The notes: generated by a model from the sequence alone, not told the origin. A stretch of DNA of 40,000 bases from JAAYAY01 sp964429355 (GCA_964429355.1 CAYSCH010000034.1:1-40000); one strand, 5' to 3'. Counted from the first letter of the stretch, positions 17,481 to 25,362 are shown. Made by a program: numbers and translations.

Positions 17481-18077
17481 CTATTCTCCGACCGTGGGAG
17501 GCTTGGCCCGCTCTTTGCGAAAAGGTCCTTGTTCTTCAAAGCCTGAATCGCTCCACTTGCGCCAGTCGGTCTTCAATTTGTCCACAATGTTGCTCAGGTC
17601 CTCGTCCTGCGAGATTCGGGCAAGCAGGTACCAACGGGAAAAGCCGGCTTCGCGAATGGCTCGGATCAGGTCGGCCCGATAGCGACGGTAGACGAATTGT
17701 TCGATCCAGAGCGCGATCTGACCGCAGAGGAAGAAGCAGGCGGTCAGCGCCGTTGCGTAGACCCAGATACTCCGGACCTTGTCGACGTCGACTCCGAGGA
17801 ACGTATCGATCCACTTCATATGGATCGCCAGGCAGATTGCCGCCACGGTCAGCATGGGAAACAGAACGAAGTTCGATCCGGCGTCCGAAAGGATTTCGCT
17901 GACTGCCGCCAGGTGGCCATAGAGATCGGGTTTCTCCTCGGAGAGGGGCGGGAACCTGGTCTCCTCCAGCGCCTCGACATGGACGTGTCCGCCGTCGGAA
18001 TCGACGACGAATCGCTCTCCGTCGACGAGGATCCCTTCAAGGTGCCGGGCGATTTCTTCTTGTCGTTCAGGTTCCAT
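17481..18077 (-). CDS. Two-helix membrane protein of unknown function
   Basis: The ATG at 18077 begins a 198-aa protein, MEPERQEEIARHLEGILVDG, chosen because the 35 codons upstream in frame carry no protein-like sequence. An N-terminal soluble region of about 85 residues is followed by two hydrophobic helices (NFVLFPMLTVAAICLAIHM and IWVYATALTACFFLCGQIAL) with a short hydrophilic link, and then a basic soluble tail containing YRRYRADLIRAIREAG. The tail is likely cytoplasmic. I do not recognise the family. It is convergent with the transglutaminase-like gene and divergent from the adenosyltransferase gene. Confidence 0.65.
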   Translation of the reverse strand: MEPERQEEIARHLEGILVDGERFVVDSDGGHVHVEALEETRFPPLSEEKPDLYGHLAAVSEILSDAGSNFVLFPMLTVAAICLAIHMKWIDTFLGVDVDKVRSIWVYATALTACFFLCGQIALWIEQFVYRRYRADLIRAIREAGFSRWYLLARISQDEDLSNIVDKLKTDWRKWSDSGFEEQGPFRKERAKPPTVGE

Positions 18078-18581
18078 GATTCGCCGGAGAGTTGAGGGGA
18101 TACTTACTTGGGGCGCGCTCGGAAATAGGTTGGTCAATGGGGTGGCACGCCCTGAGGAACGAACGGCGTGGTGCCCCCACAAACCACGCCCTTCACTGCG
18201 CTTAGCGACCTGTCAACGCGAACGAAACTTGTTCAAGCCCTTCACGAGCGAGCCCTTGAATGCCGGACATGGCCATTTCATTGTTCCGGATCCCGGTTCA
18301 ACCTGCAACCCGCAGAACCCAGCCTTCTTCAAGCGAGAAGAGTTGCCCGGACGGGACGCCGCGGTGGTGCGAACGGATTGCTGAAACAGGCTTGGCGGTC
18401 GTCGGCGGGCAAGCCATCGGGTCGGCCGGAGGCCGTTGACATGCTGCTTCAGGGCGCGATGATGGAGACTTGCCCATCGATGGGCCGATTCCGGCCGTCC
18501 CCGCACGATATCCCCGGGCCCCCCTGTCACCTCGGTACCAACAACCCAATTGGCATCATTCCCCGCACTCAAGGTAGCACG
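18078..18581. other. 504-nt spacer with two facing repeat copies
   Basis: The stretch separates divergent genes. It carries two facing copies of the GGTGGCACG repeat (18141-18206). I looked for a cobalamin riboswitch before the adenosyltransferase gene and found no B12-box-like core. No promoter can be named with confidence. Confidence 0.45.
18141..18206. repeat. GGTGGCACG...GAAGGGCGTGGT repeat, two facing copies
   Basis: A forward copy (GGTGGCACGCCCTGAGGAAC, then GGCGTGGT) at 18141-18171 faces an inverted partial copy (AAACCACGCCCTTCACTGCG, then CTTAGCGA) at 18181-18206, so the pair could fold as a long imperfect hairpin. A third, better preserved copy is at 24900-24937. Confidence 0.5.
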
Positions 18582-19139
18582 ATGTCTCCGAAGATCTATA
18601 CGCGAACCGGTGACCAAGGCGAGACCGGATTGTTCCTGGGCCCCCGCGTGGGCAAAGATATGCCGAGAATCGAGGTCATCGGCACCCTGGATGAGTTGAA
18701 TGCCGTGCTGGGAGCGTCGCGATCCGGCGGTCTCCCGGGAGAAATCGATGCGGTCGTCGCCCGCGTACAGAATGAACTGTTTGTGCTTGGCGCGGAGATC
18801 GCGGCGCCAAACCCCGGCCTCCTGACAATTGGCCGGCTCCAGCGTCAGCATGTGGAGGCCCTCGAGAGCGAGATCGACCGATTCTCCGAAGCGCTCCCCC
18901 CCCTGACCGACTTCATTCTCCCGGGCGGAACGTCCTCCGCAGCCTGGCTCCACCTGGCCAGAACCATATGCCGGCGCGCCGAACGGCGTCTGGTAACCCT
19001 GTTGCGAGAGGTGCCGGAGGAGATTTCCCTCGTTCTGCTGGCCTATCTGAATCGGCTGGCGGACCTGCTCTTCGTCGTCGCCCGCGTTGTCAATCGCATG
19101 GCCGATTGTCCGGACGTCGCGTGGAAGAAGGCGGACTAA
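18582..19139 (+). CDS. ATP:cob(I)alamin adenosyltransferase, PduO type
   Basis: The enzyme transfers the adenosyl group of ATP to cob(I)alamin, giving coenzyme B12. The 185-aa product starts MSPKIYTRTGDQGETGLFLG, with the ATP-binding TRTGD motif at residues 7-11. Further family marks are TLDELNAVLG (36-44), the active-site stretch FILPGGTSSAAWLHLARTIC plus RRAER (111-135), and YLNRLADLLFVVAR (155-168). Length and order are normal for the trimeric PduO/MMAB type, not the CobA type. The frame is open much further upstream, but only the ATG at 18582 fits the family N-terminus. No other cobalamin gene is in the window, so its B12-dependent partner is elsewhere. Confidence 0.93.
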   Translation: MSPKIYTRTGDQGETGLFLGPRVGKDMPRIEVIGTLDELNAVLGASRSGGLPGEIDAVVARVQNELFVLGAEIAAPNPGLLTIGRLQRQHVEALESEIDRFSEALPPLTDFILPGGTSSAAWLHLARTICRRAERRLVTLLREVPEEISLVLLAYLNRLADLLFVVARVVNRMADCPDVAWKKAD

Positions 19140-19190
19140 GGCCACGCCTGGAATAAGTCTGCGACTTCGCTGAAACCGCTGCCTGCCGGA

Positions 19191-19239
19191 TGTGCTGCAC
19201 AGACAGACTACGTGCCCAAAGGCTATGCACTGCCTGCAT
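19191..19239. promoter_or_regulatory. Two palindromes, candidate activator sites upstream of the sigma-54 promoter
   Basis: TGTGC-T-GCACA at 19191-19201 and ATGCA-CTGCC-TGCAT at 19225-19239 lie 100-150 nt upstream of the -24 element, the usual place for enhancer-binding activators. They share GCA/TGC half-sites with NtrC sites (TGCAC-type halves) but are not full matches. Function is inferred from position. Confidence 0.35.
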
Positions 19240-19338
19240 GGCAGGGCGGCGTTCGTGAGTCTTCTGACTCGCCAGTGGTTCGCGCAAGTCGTTGTCAAAG
19301 GACTTCTTAGGGCTATTTCCTGCAGTCCGTTTTGCGGA

Positions 19339-19354
19339 TTGGCACACCAGTTGC
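19339..19354 (+). promoter_or_regulatory. Sigma-54 (RpoN) promoter of amtB-glnB
   Basis: TTGGCACACCAGTTGC matches the -24/-12 consensus (TTGGCAC-N5-TTGC). The invariant GG (19341-19342) and GC (19353-19354) are separated by exactly 10 nt. Transcription would start near 19365, about 100 nt before the amtB ATG. Sigma-54 with an NtrC-type activator is the classic control of ammonium transporter/P-II operons, so sequence and context agree. Confidence 0.85.
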
Positions 19355-19468
19355 GAATCGACACCGTGATGCTAATGAGTCTGGCAGCCGGTATTGCGGC
19401 CGGTTGGCTCATGACGCGAGGCGAATCTTGACCGAATTCCCACGGACTTGTCGCAAAAGGTGCGGAAC

Positions 19469-20884
19469 ATGAAAAGTAACGTTGAGCAGAATTGGAGGCG
19501 TAGGCTGCCGGGATTTCTCGGTGCTGCAATCCTCATGGCAGCGCCGATCCTGGTTCCGGGGAATTTGTCTGCGGCGGAGGAGGCCGAGGCGGGCGGAATG
19601 GTCGAGACCGCAATGGCGGCACCGGGAGTCCTGGACCGAGGCGATAACGCCTGGATGCTGACCAGTTCGGCACTGGTCCTGATGATGACGGCGCCGGGGC
19701 TGGCGCTTTTCTATTCGGGGTTGGTGCGGAAGAAGAACGTGCTTGGGGTGATGATGCAGTGCGTGTTCTTGATGGGCCTGATGACGGTCCTCTGGGCCGT
19801 CTACGGTTATTCGCTTTCGTTCGGCGGTTCGGCTCCCTTCCTTGGCAACGGCGAATTCCTGCTGATGAAGAATGTGCAGATGGTCGACGGGACGGCTCCC
19901 CTGGAAGGCTCGATTCCGCGGCTCACCCATATGCTTTTCCAGGGAATGTTCTTCATTATCACCCCCGCACTCATCGTGGGTGCTTTCGCCGAGCGCATGA
20001 AGTTCAGCACGATGGTCGTCTTCATGATCCTCTGGGGAACCTTCGTCTACTGCCCGTTGTGCCACTGGGTCTGGGACGGCGGTATCCTCTGCAACGGAAA
20101 TTCGACCTTTCCCGTGGGAGGGGCCTTGGACTTTGCCGGCGGTACTGTTGTGCATATCAGTTCGGGCATTTCCGCCTTGATCTGCGCACTCCTGATCGGG
20201 CGCCGGCTGGGATTCGGCAGCCAACCGATGCCGCCTCACAACCTGACTTATACGGCCATAGGAGCCACCATGCTCTGGGTCGGTTGGTTCGGCTTCAACG
20301 CCGGGAGTGCCTTGCATGCCGACGGGCTGGCCGCAAGCGCCTTTGCGGCCACCCACTTTGCAGCCGCTGCGGGCTGTCTGGCCTGGTCGGGCTGCGAATG
20401 GATTTTGCGGGGCAAGCCATCACTCCTGGGAGCCTGTTCGGGACTCGTAGCGGGGCTGGTGTGCATCACTCCCGCCTCGGGATTCGTTCAACCTTCCTCG
20501 GGAATTCTCATTGGCCTGATCGGCGGCGCCGGTTGCTTCATGGCGTGCACCGCTGTCAAGTCTCGATTCGGCTACGACGACTCCCTTGACGTTTTCGGTG
20601 TCCACGGCGTCGGTGGCACGTTGGGCGCCCTCCTGACCGGCGTGTTTGCCACCCGTCATGTGGCGGACGTGCGAAACGGCGGCCCTGTCGGGCTGATCGA
20701 AGGCGGAACCGTGCTGGCCAATCAGATTGTCGCCACGGCCATCACCTGGGGACTGGCGATCGTGGTCACCTTTGTTCTACTAAAGGCTCTGGACGCAACC
20801 ATGGGACTTCGCGTTTCCCAGGACGAAGAGATTCAAGGCCTCGACCTTAGCCAGCACGGCGAGGAAGGCTACATCTTCATCTGA
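19469..20884 (+). CDS. amtB: Ammonium transporter AmtB
   Basis: This inner-membrane channel-type transporter carries ammonium/ammonia and is plugged by the P-II protein. The ATG at 19469 follows AAAGGTGCGGAAC; a TTG seven codons earlier is possible but less likely. Residues 1-36 form a signal peptide (LPGFLGAAILMAAPILV, NLSAAEE), then the family start DRGDNAWMLTSSALVLMMTA and GLALFYSGLVRKKNVL. The twin pore histidines are present as H229 in GGTVVHISSG and H379 in DVFGVHGVGG, and GAFAERMKFS is typical of the Amt fold. With 471 aa it has the usual length and about 11 helices. The C-terminal tail (VSQDEEIQGLDLSQHGEEGY) ends in the cytoplasm where P-II docks. glnB follows after 49 nt. Confidence 0.95.
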   Translation: MKSNVEQNWRRRLPGFLGAAILMAAPILVPGNLSAAEEAEAGGMVETAMAAPGVLDRGDNAWMLTSSALVLMMTAPGLALFYSGLVRKKNVLGVMMQCVFLMGLMTVLWAVYGYSLSFGGSAPFLGNGEFLLMKNVQMVDGTAPLEGSIPRLTHMLFQGMFFIITPALIVGAFAERMKFSTMVVFMILWGTFVYCPLCHWVWDGGILCNGNSTFPVGGALDFAGGTVVHISSGISALICALLIGRRLGFGSQPMPPHNLTYTAIGATMLWVGWFGFNAGSALHADGLAASAFAATHFAAAAGCLAWSGCEWILRGKPSLLGACSGLVAGLVCITPASGFVQPSSGILIGLIGGAGCFMACTAVKSRFGYDDSLDVFGVHGVGGTLGALLTGVFATRHVADVRNGGPVGLIEGGTVLANQIVATAITWGLAIVVTFVLLKALDATMGLRVSQDEEIQGLDLSQHGEEGYIFI

Positions 20885-20933
20885 CAAGACAATCTGCGGC
20901 CCCTTGCCGGCAGCATACCCCAGGAGATACAGG

Positions 20934-21272
20934 ATGAAAAAGATCGAGGCGATCATCCGCCATTTCAAGCTGGAAGACGTGAAATCCGCACTCCATGAGC
21001 ACGGTGTGCAGGGCATGACCGTGACCGAGGTGCGAGGTTTTGGACGACAGAAGGGCCACACGGAGATGTACCGTGGGGCAGAATACACGGTCGATCTGGT
21101 TCCCAAGATCAAGCTGGAAATCGTGGTTGCCGAAGACGCGGCCCAGGGAGTGATCGATACGATCGTCCAGGCGGCACGGACCGGCCAGGTCGGCGACGGC
21201 AAGATCTTCGTCTACGACCTGACAAACACTGTCCGGATCCGCACCGGCGAAATCAACGACGAAGCGATCTGA
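20934..21272 (+). CDS. glnB: Nitrogen regulatory protein P-II (GlnB/GlnK)
   Basis: The 112-aa P-II protein senses 2-oxoglutarate, ATP/ADP and, by uridylylation where the enzyme exists, glutamine. It starts MKKIEAIIRHFKLEDVKSAL and contains the T-loop with Tyr51 (in MYRGAEYTVDL), Q39, K58, the B-loop TGQVGDGKIFVYDL with K90, and R101/R103 near the end: all nucleotide and 2-oxoglutarate contacts are in place. The ATG at 20934 is preceded by AGGAGATACAG. Linked to amtB, it is likely of the GlnK kind that blocks AmtB when nitrogen is plentiful. A 13-bp hairpin follows 26 nt after the stop. Confidence 0.95.
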   Translation: MKKIEAIIRHFKLEDVKSALHEHGVQGMTVTEVRGFGRQKGHTEMYRGAEYTVDLVPKIKLEIVVAEDAAQGVIDTIVQAARTGQVGDGKIFVYDLTNTVRIRTGEINDEAI

Positions 21273-21298
21273 CGAAGCCGAACCCTTTTGAGCCACGG

Positions 21299-21339
21299 AC
21301 CAGGAGCGAGTACCGACTCGTGCGGCACTCGCTCCTGGT
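21299..21339. terminator. 13-bp hairpin between convergent glnB and glycosyltransferase genes
   Basis: ACCAGGAGCGAGT (21299-21311) pairs perfectly with ACTCGCTCCTGGT (21327-21339) around a 15-nt loop. There is no T-tract on either side. Its place between two convergent genes, 26 nt from each stop, suggests a two-way terminator or 3-prime end stabiliser. Confidence 0.6.
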
Positions 21340-21365
21340 GTGCGTGGAGCCGGCGGCGCGCCCGG

Positions 21366-22580
21366 TCAGGCAGCCCGCCGCGCAGGGGTCCCATGACCGG
21401 CGGCATGGGGGAGGCTGAGAATATTCCTGCCGCCTCCCTCGACTCGCCGGCTTCGGGCCAATTCCTCGTAGATCTGGACGATCTTGTCCAGGCTGCGGTC
21501 GAGCGGGTATTTCATCGCCATTCGCCGCGCGGCAAGACCCATCCGCTGGCAACGCGCCGAATCAAGGAACAACTCGATCCGACCCGCCAGATCGGCCGCG
21601 GAATGCCGGGTGAGGACGTAGCCGCCTGTTTCCTCCGTCAGCAGGTCGGCTGTTCCGTTCTGACGAGTGGTGATGCACGGCAGACCGCACGCGGCAGCCT
21701 CCAGGGTGGCCCTGCTAAAGGGCGCATAAAGCGTGGGCAGCACAAGGACATCCGCCGCGGCATAGTACGGAATCCGCTCGGTTTCATCCACAACACTCAC
21801 GCACGGAGCCACCCCGAAACGATCCGCCAGCCTGGCCGCCGGGGCCCCAAATCGATCCCCCACGATCACCAGGTGCACCGGTATCTGCCCGGCGATCAGA
21901 CGCCTGATGGCCCGGAACGCCAGAGGCCAGGCCGCTGGCTGATACTTGTCGGCAACTGCCAGCAGCAGCAGGTCGTTGGCCTCGACTCCCAGCCTCTTGC
22001 GGGTGGTGTCCCGTCGCAGCTTGCGAATGTGCGGAGTGTATTTCTTGATGTCGACCCCCGGATAGACCACCCGAATTCGATCCGCAGGAAGTCCGTGGAT
22101 GGAACGATAGTCGTCGGCCACCATCTCCGACGGCGCCACGGCAATCGAATCGGATCGGTCCAGTTGCCTCCGCGCCAATTCGGCCTGCCGACGATATCGG
22201 GGCCATCGCTCGAATACGACCCGCTTCCAAGGCCGAGCCCACCAGGCGGCAGCAGCCAGGCGACGCTGCCACATGCCCATGGGCGAGCCCACGGGCGAAG
22301 TGAAGACGTCGGCCGACGAGGTGATCCCCATGTCGTGGACAATGTCCGCATTCAGCGATCGTAGGGCGGCGGTCACTGCCGAATCTCGCCGCAAAGGCGA
22401 TCGCATCACCCGGATCCGATGGGGTACGATCGGAATCTCGAGCCCCTCCTTGGAGAATTCCTGAGCCACGACATGCACGTCGTGTTTGAGGTGAAGCAGG
22501 TGACGGGCGAGTTCGAAGGTCGAGGCCTCCATGTCGCCGCGGCGGGGGTCAAAGCTCTCCAGCACCAATGCAATCTTCAT
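21366..22580 (-). CDS. Glycosyltransferase, GT4 family (GT-B fold)
   Basis: The ATG at 22580 starts a 404-aa protein, MKIALVLESFDPRRGDMEAS, with the layout of GT-B retaining transferases related to RfaG/WaaG-like enzymes. Visible are the N-terminal acceptor domain (HDVHVVAQEF), the linker ADRIRVVYPGVDIKKYTPHI, the donor domain start LLLLAVADKYQPAAWPLAF, and the C-terminal nucleotide-sugar site PTLYAPFSRATLEAAACGLP. In that site the first Glu of the usual EX7E motif is replaced by Ala while the second (ATLEAA) is kept, a deviation worth noting. The in-frame 85 codons upstream have no family similarity. The enzyme probably adds a sugar to a surface lipid or polysaccharide; donor and acceptor are unknown. 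It stands alone, facing glnB. Confidence 0.85.
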   Translation of the reverse strand: MKIALVLESFDPRRGDMEASTFELARHLLHLKHDVHVVAQEFSKEGLEIPIVPHRIRVMRSPLRRDSAVTAALRSLNADIVHDMGITSSADVFTSPVGSPMGMWQRRLAAAAWWARPWKRVVFERWPRYRRQAELARRQLDRSDSIAVAPSEMVADDYRSIHGLPADRIRVVYPGVDIKKYTPHIRKLRRDTTRKRLGVEANDLLLLAVADKYQPAAWPLAFRAIRRLIAGQIPVHLVIVGDRFGAPAARLADRFGVAPCVSVVDETERIPYYAAADVLVLPTLYAPFSRATLEAAACGLPCITTRQNGTADLLTEETGGYVLTRHSAADLAGRIELFLDSARCQRMGLAARRMAMKYPLDRSLDKIVQIYEELARSRRVEGGGRNILSLPHAAGHGTPARRAA

Positions 22581-23069
22581 CCGTTCCACTCCGGCGTAGG
22601 CGGCGTCCTGCGGAAAGATAATCTGGGTAAACCATCGGCAGATTTGCGGCAGATCTTGACGCTTGTACCGCTGGTACCGCGCCTTTGCACTCCTTTCGGA
22701 GGGCACGCAATACCCTTCGAGATGCTTTTCTGGAGCGCCACCCCCCGTTCGAAGTGCCAATCGCTTGACAGAGGGGCTGAGACTTACGAAACTAACCACT
22801 CCGCAACGGAGTGGCAGGGACGGCGGGCCTGGCAACCGGGCACACGCCGGACCATCTTGGCGACGGAGCCGAATCGTTCATGGCGGCACGGTCGCTGCCC
22901 CATACACACAACTGCCCGAAATCGTTTCAGCGGATCTGGTCAAGTCCAAAAGTGGCATTCGGCCGGTTTGCGGGGCATTCACCTACCTGGGAGACGTGGC
23001 TGGTGATTCAACTCGCGAGCGCTGGCACTATCCTTTCCGACCTGTCAAGCAGTATAGGAGATCTGATCG
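22581..23069. other. 489-nt spacer between divergent genes
   Basis: The stretch should contain promoters for both the glycosyltransferase and the ACP operon. I see no consensus promoter, repeat copy or convincing hairpin in it. Confidence 0.4.
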
Positions 23070-23324
23070 ATGGCGAGCGTGGAAGAGCGAGTTATTCAAG
23101 TCACCGCCCGTGTGCTGGAACTGGACCCCGGTCAAATCAAGCGGGAGCACGTCTTCACCACCGATCTTGGTGCTGAGAGCGTTCAATCCGTGGAATTGGT
23201 CGCAATGTTCGAAGAAGAATTTGGGATCGAGATGGACGAGGATGAGGCCTTGAGTGTGACGAACGTCGGCGATGCCGTCGACTACATCACGAAAGTCTGC
23301 CGGGCACAGGGCGTTGACGTTTGA
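23070..23324 (+). CDS. Acyl carrier protein
   Basis: The 84-aa protein has the ACP fold signature: VIQVTARVLELDPGQIK, then DLGAESVQSVELVAMFEEEF and DEALSVTNVGDAVDYI. The phosphopantetheine attachment serine is S37, in GAES where fatty-acid ACPs normally have ADSL; both neighbouring residues therefore differ (Glu before, Val after). The ATG at 23070 has TAGGAGA about 10 nt upstream. It is acidic as usual. It is not next to fatty-acid genes but 54 nt before a DRE-TIM condensing or lyase enzyme, so it is likely a dedicated carrier for that pathway rather than the housekeeping AcpP. Confidence 0.9.
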   Translation: MASVEERVIQVTARVLELDPGQIKREHVFTTDLGAESVQSVELVAMFEEEFGIEMDEDEALSVTNVGDAVDYITKVCRAQGVDV

Positions 23325-23378
23325 ACGGCAGGCAGGTACTCGCGATTCTTGCACGATGGTTCCAAGTTAGGAGTTGCT

Positions 23379-24770
23379 ATGGCAGACCACGAAAAATTCC
23401 CCTTGATCGACACGACGGAACCGAACTTCTTGGAGGGCACGTTCGATTATGACTTGCCCCCGCTGATCAAGTTCGACGGTCCCTTGGTGGAATACATCAA
23501 CGGCAAACCGGTTGAGTTCTCCCCCCAGGAACTGCTCGCGCGAGACTTCTTCGTGACCGACACGACGTTTCGCGACGGGCAGCAGGCCCGGCCACCCTAC
23601 ACGATCGACCAGATGGTTCGCATCTACGATCTGCTGTCCAAATTGAGTGGCCCCCAAGGTGTGGTACGGCAGACGGAGTTCTTTCTGTACACCAAGAACG
23701 ATCGCGACACGCTCGATCGCTGCCGTGCCCTGGGACATACCTATCCGGAGTGCACGGGGTGGATCCGCGCGGTCGAAGGCGACTTCCGCCTCGTCAAGGA
23801 AGCCGGCCTGAAAGAGACCGGAATGCTTACCAGTTGCTCCGACTACCACATCTTCCAGAAGCTCAAGTTCAAGAGCCGGAAAGAGTGCATGGATTCCTAT
23901 TGCGCGGTGGTCGAGGCGGCGTTCGAGGCGGGTGTGCGTCCCCGATGCCACCTCGAAGACATCACCCGGGCAGACATCTACGGCTTCGTTCTTCCCTTCG
24001 TCGAACGCCTGATGCGAATGAGTGAGCAGATTCCCGAAGACCTGTCCGTCAAGATCCGGCTCTGCGACACGATGGGATTCGGGCTGAGCTTTCCCGGAAC
24101 CGAATTGCCCCGCAGTATTCCCAAGCTGATTTACATGCTCAACCGGGAAGTGGGCGTTCCCAGCAGCCGCCTGGAATGGCACGGGCACAACGACTTCCAC
24201 AAGGTCCACGTGAATGCCGTCACCGCCTGGCTTTACGGCTGCGACGCCGCCAACGCCACCCTGTTTGGCTACGGCGAGCGGACCGGAAATCCGCCTCTGG
24301 AAGGCGCCATCATGGAATACATCGCTCTCCGCGGAAAAACCTGCGGAATCCAGACCGAAGTGATCACCGAACTTGCCGAATACATGCAATCCATCGGCTT
24401 CCCGATCCCCGAGAACTATCCCTTCGTGGGCCGCCATTTCAACACGACTCGCGCTGGGATTCATGCCGGCGGACTCCGCCAGGATGAACGCATCTACAAC
24501 ATCTTCGATACCACCAAGGTCCTCAATCGCCCGCCCCGCGTGGCCCTGACCGACAAGACCGGCGCCGACGGCGTGGCCCTCTGGATCAACGAGTACTTCG
24601 GCCTCAAGGGCGACGACCGCATCAGCAAGATCAAGTGCCACAAGGTCGCCCGCTGGGTGATGGACCAATATGAAAAAGAAGGCCGTATGACATCGATCAG
24701 CGACCAGGAACTCGAACAGAAGGTCAAAGAGCTGATGCCCACCTACTGGGAAAAGTACTGCAGCGTTTGA
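23379..24770 (+). CDS. DRE-TIM metallolyase (homocitrate/isopropylmalate synthase-like)
   Basis: The ATG at 23379 is preceded by TTAGGAGTTGCT. The 463-aa protein has a pyruvate-carboxyltransferase-like TIM barrel: the active-site strand VTDTTFRDGQQ (D61, R65, D66), metal-binding histidines in EWHGHNDFH (H268, H270), and the family motif FGYGERTGNPPLEG (297-310). Enzymes with this core join acetyl-CoA to a 2-oxo acid or split 3-hydroxy acyl groups. It lacks the long LeuA regulatory domain, ending in a short helical C-terminus. A 55-residue N-terminal extension before the barrel is unusual (with GTFDYDLPPLIKFDGPLVEY). An ACP gene lies just upstream, suggesting an acyl-ACP substrate. Which Claisen or retro-Claisen reaction it performs cannot be told from the sequence. 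Confidence 0.85.
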   Translation: MADHEKFPLIDTTEPNFLEGTFDYDLPPLIKFDGPLVEYINGKPVEFSPQELLARDFFVTDTTFRDGQQARPPYTIDQMVRIYDLLSKLSGPQGVVRQTEFFLYTKNDRDTLDRCRALGHTYPECTGWIRAVEGDFRLVKEAGLKETGMLTSCSDYHIFQKLKFKSRKECMDSYCAVVEAAFEAGVRPRCHLEDITRADIYGFVLPFVERLMRMSEQIPEDLSVKIRLCDTMGFGLSFPGTELPRSIPKLIYMLNREVGVPSSRLEWHGHNDFHKVHVNAVTAWLYGCDAANATLFGYGERTGNPPLEGAIMEYIALRGKTCGIQTEVITELAEYMQSIGFPIPENYPFVGRHFNTTRAGIHAGGLRQDERIYNIFDTTKVLNRPPRVALTDKTGADGVALWINEYFGLKGDDRISKIKCHKVARWVMDQYEKEGRMTSISDQELEQKVKELMPTYWEKYCSV

Positions 24771-24899
24771 CGTGTCCGCAGCGAAAGCCTGGCCCTGCCC
24801 GTCACTTGAGGACCTGCTCCTCGAGAGCGGTCAGGGCAGAATGGCCTTGCATGATTCCCAGAAAAACAGCCGTCCCGAAGATAGCCGCGTGCTTGCCCC

Positions 24900-24937
24900 G
24901 GTGGCACGTCCCTGAGCGTAGCGAAGGGCGTGGTATG
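24900..24937 (+). repeat. GGTGGCACG...GAAGGGCGTGGT repeat, copy 3
   Basis: GGTGGCACGTCCCTGAGCGT followed by AGCGAAGGGCGTGGTATG corresponds to the copies at 18141-18206. It is bracketed by two direct copies of GATAGCCGCGTG (24882-24893 and 24969-24980). Confidence 0.55.
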
Positions 24938-24994
24938 AGTCCTTCGCCGCCGACACCCCACCACGCATGATAGCCGCGTGGGCTCGCCCCGCGC

Positions 24995-25020
24995 TTGGTT
25001 GGAGTCCCGGCTTCAGCCGG
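24995..25020 (-). repeat. GGCTGAAGCC-GGGACTCCAACC repeat, copy 1
   Basis: On the minus strand this reads CCGGCTGAAGCCGGGACTCC and on into AACCAA. It matches a copy at 29259-29285 in all but a few positions, and each copy can fold because GGCTG/CAGCC-type ends face each other in copy 2. Confidence 0.55.
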
Positions 25021-25316
25021 CATCCGGCAATTCCAGGTCGTCCAGCTCCCTCGTGAGGGCAGTGATCTTACTGGCAGCGTCAAAGGTTCAGATGTTCTCC
25101 GCCAAGCACTTCACGCCTGCGTCGATCGTAGTCGAGCCCAGTATCGAGTCCAAGCCTAACCCGAAACCGGCCAGTGGATTAGACTGACTCTCGGGCGAGT
25201 TGACCTCCGCCAGCCCCCCGCCTTCGCAAGTCCAGGCGGAGGCAGCGTCACCGTAGGCAATCATGCATACACAGAGGCGCCAACAGCGCAAGCGACCAAC
25301 GGGAGCGGACTACTCG

Positions 25317-25362
25317 GGTCGAGCGGTAGCTCGAACTGGTCGGCGGCCCTTGCCGCCTTGCC
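25317..25362 (-). repeat. GGCGGCAGGGCCGCC / GAGCTACCGCTCGA repeat, copy 2
   Basis: On the minus strand GGCGGCAAGGGCCGCC is followed by GTTCGAGCTACCGCTCGAC, the counterpart of 15657-15715 with a shorter middle part. Confidence 0.55.

Larger units (their letters stand above)
19140..19468. other. Regulatory spacer upstream of amtB
   Basis: This 329-nt spacer holds two short palindromes (19191-19201 and 19225-19239), a sigma-54 promoter (19339-19354) and an untranslated leader of about 100 nt before amtB. No gene is supported in it. Confidence 0.6.

Noticed and set aside
18240..18581. Cobalamin riboswitch before the adenosyltransferase gene
   Set aside because: No B12-box-like core or matching stem arrangement could be found by eye.
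18168..18581. N-terminal extension of the adenosyltransferase in the same open frame
   Set aside because: The upstream codons lack protein-like sequence and the family N-terminus begins exactly at the ATG at 18582.
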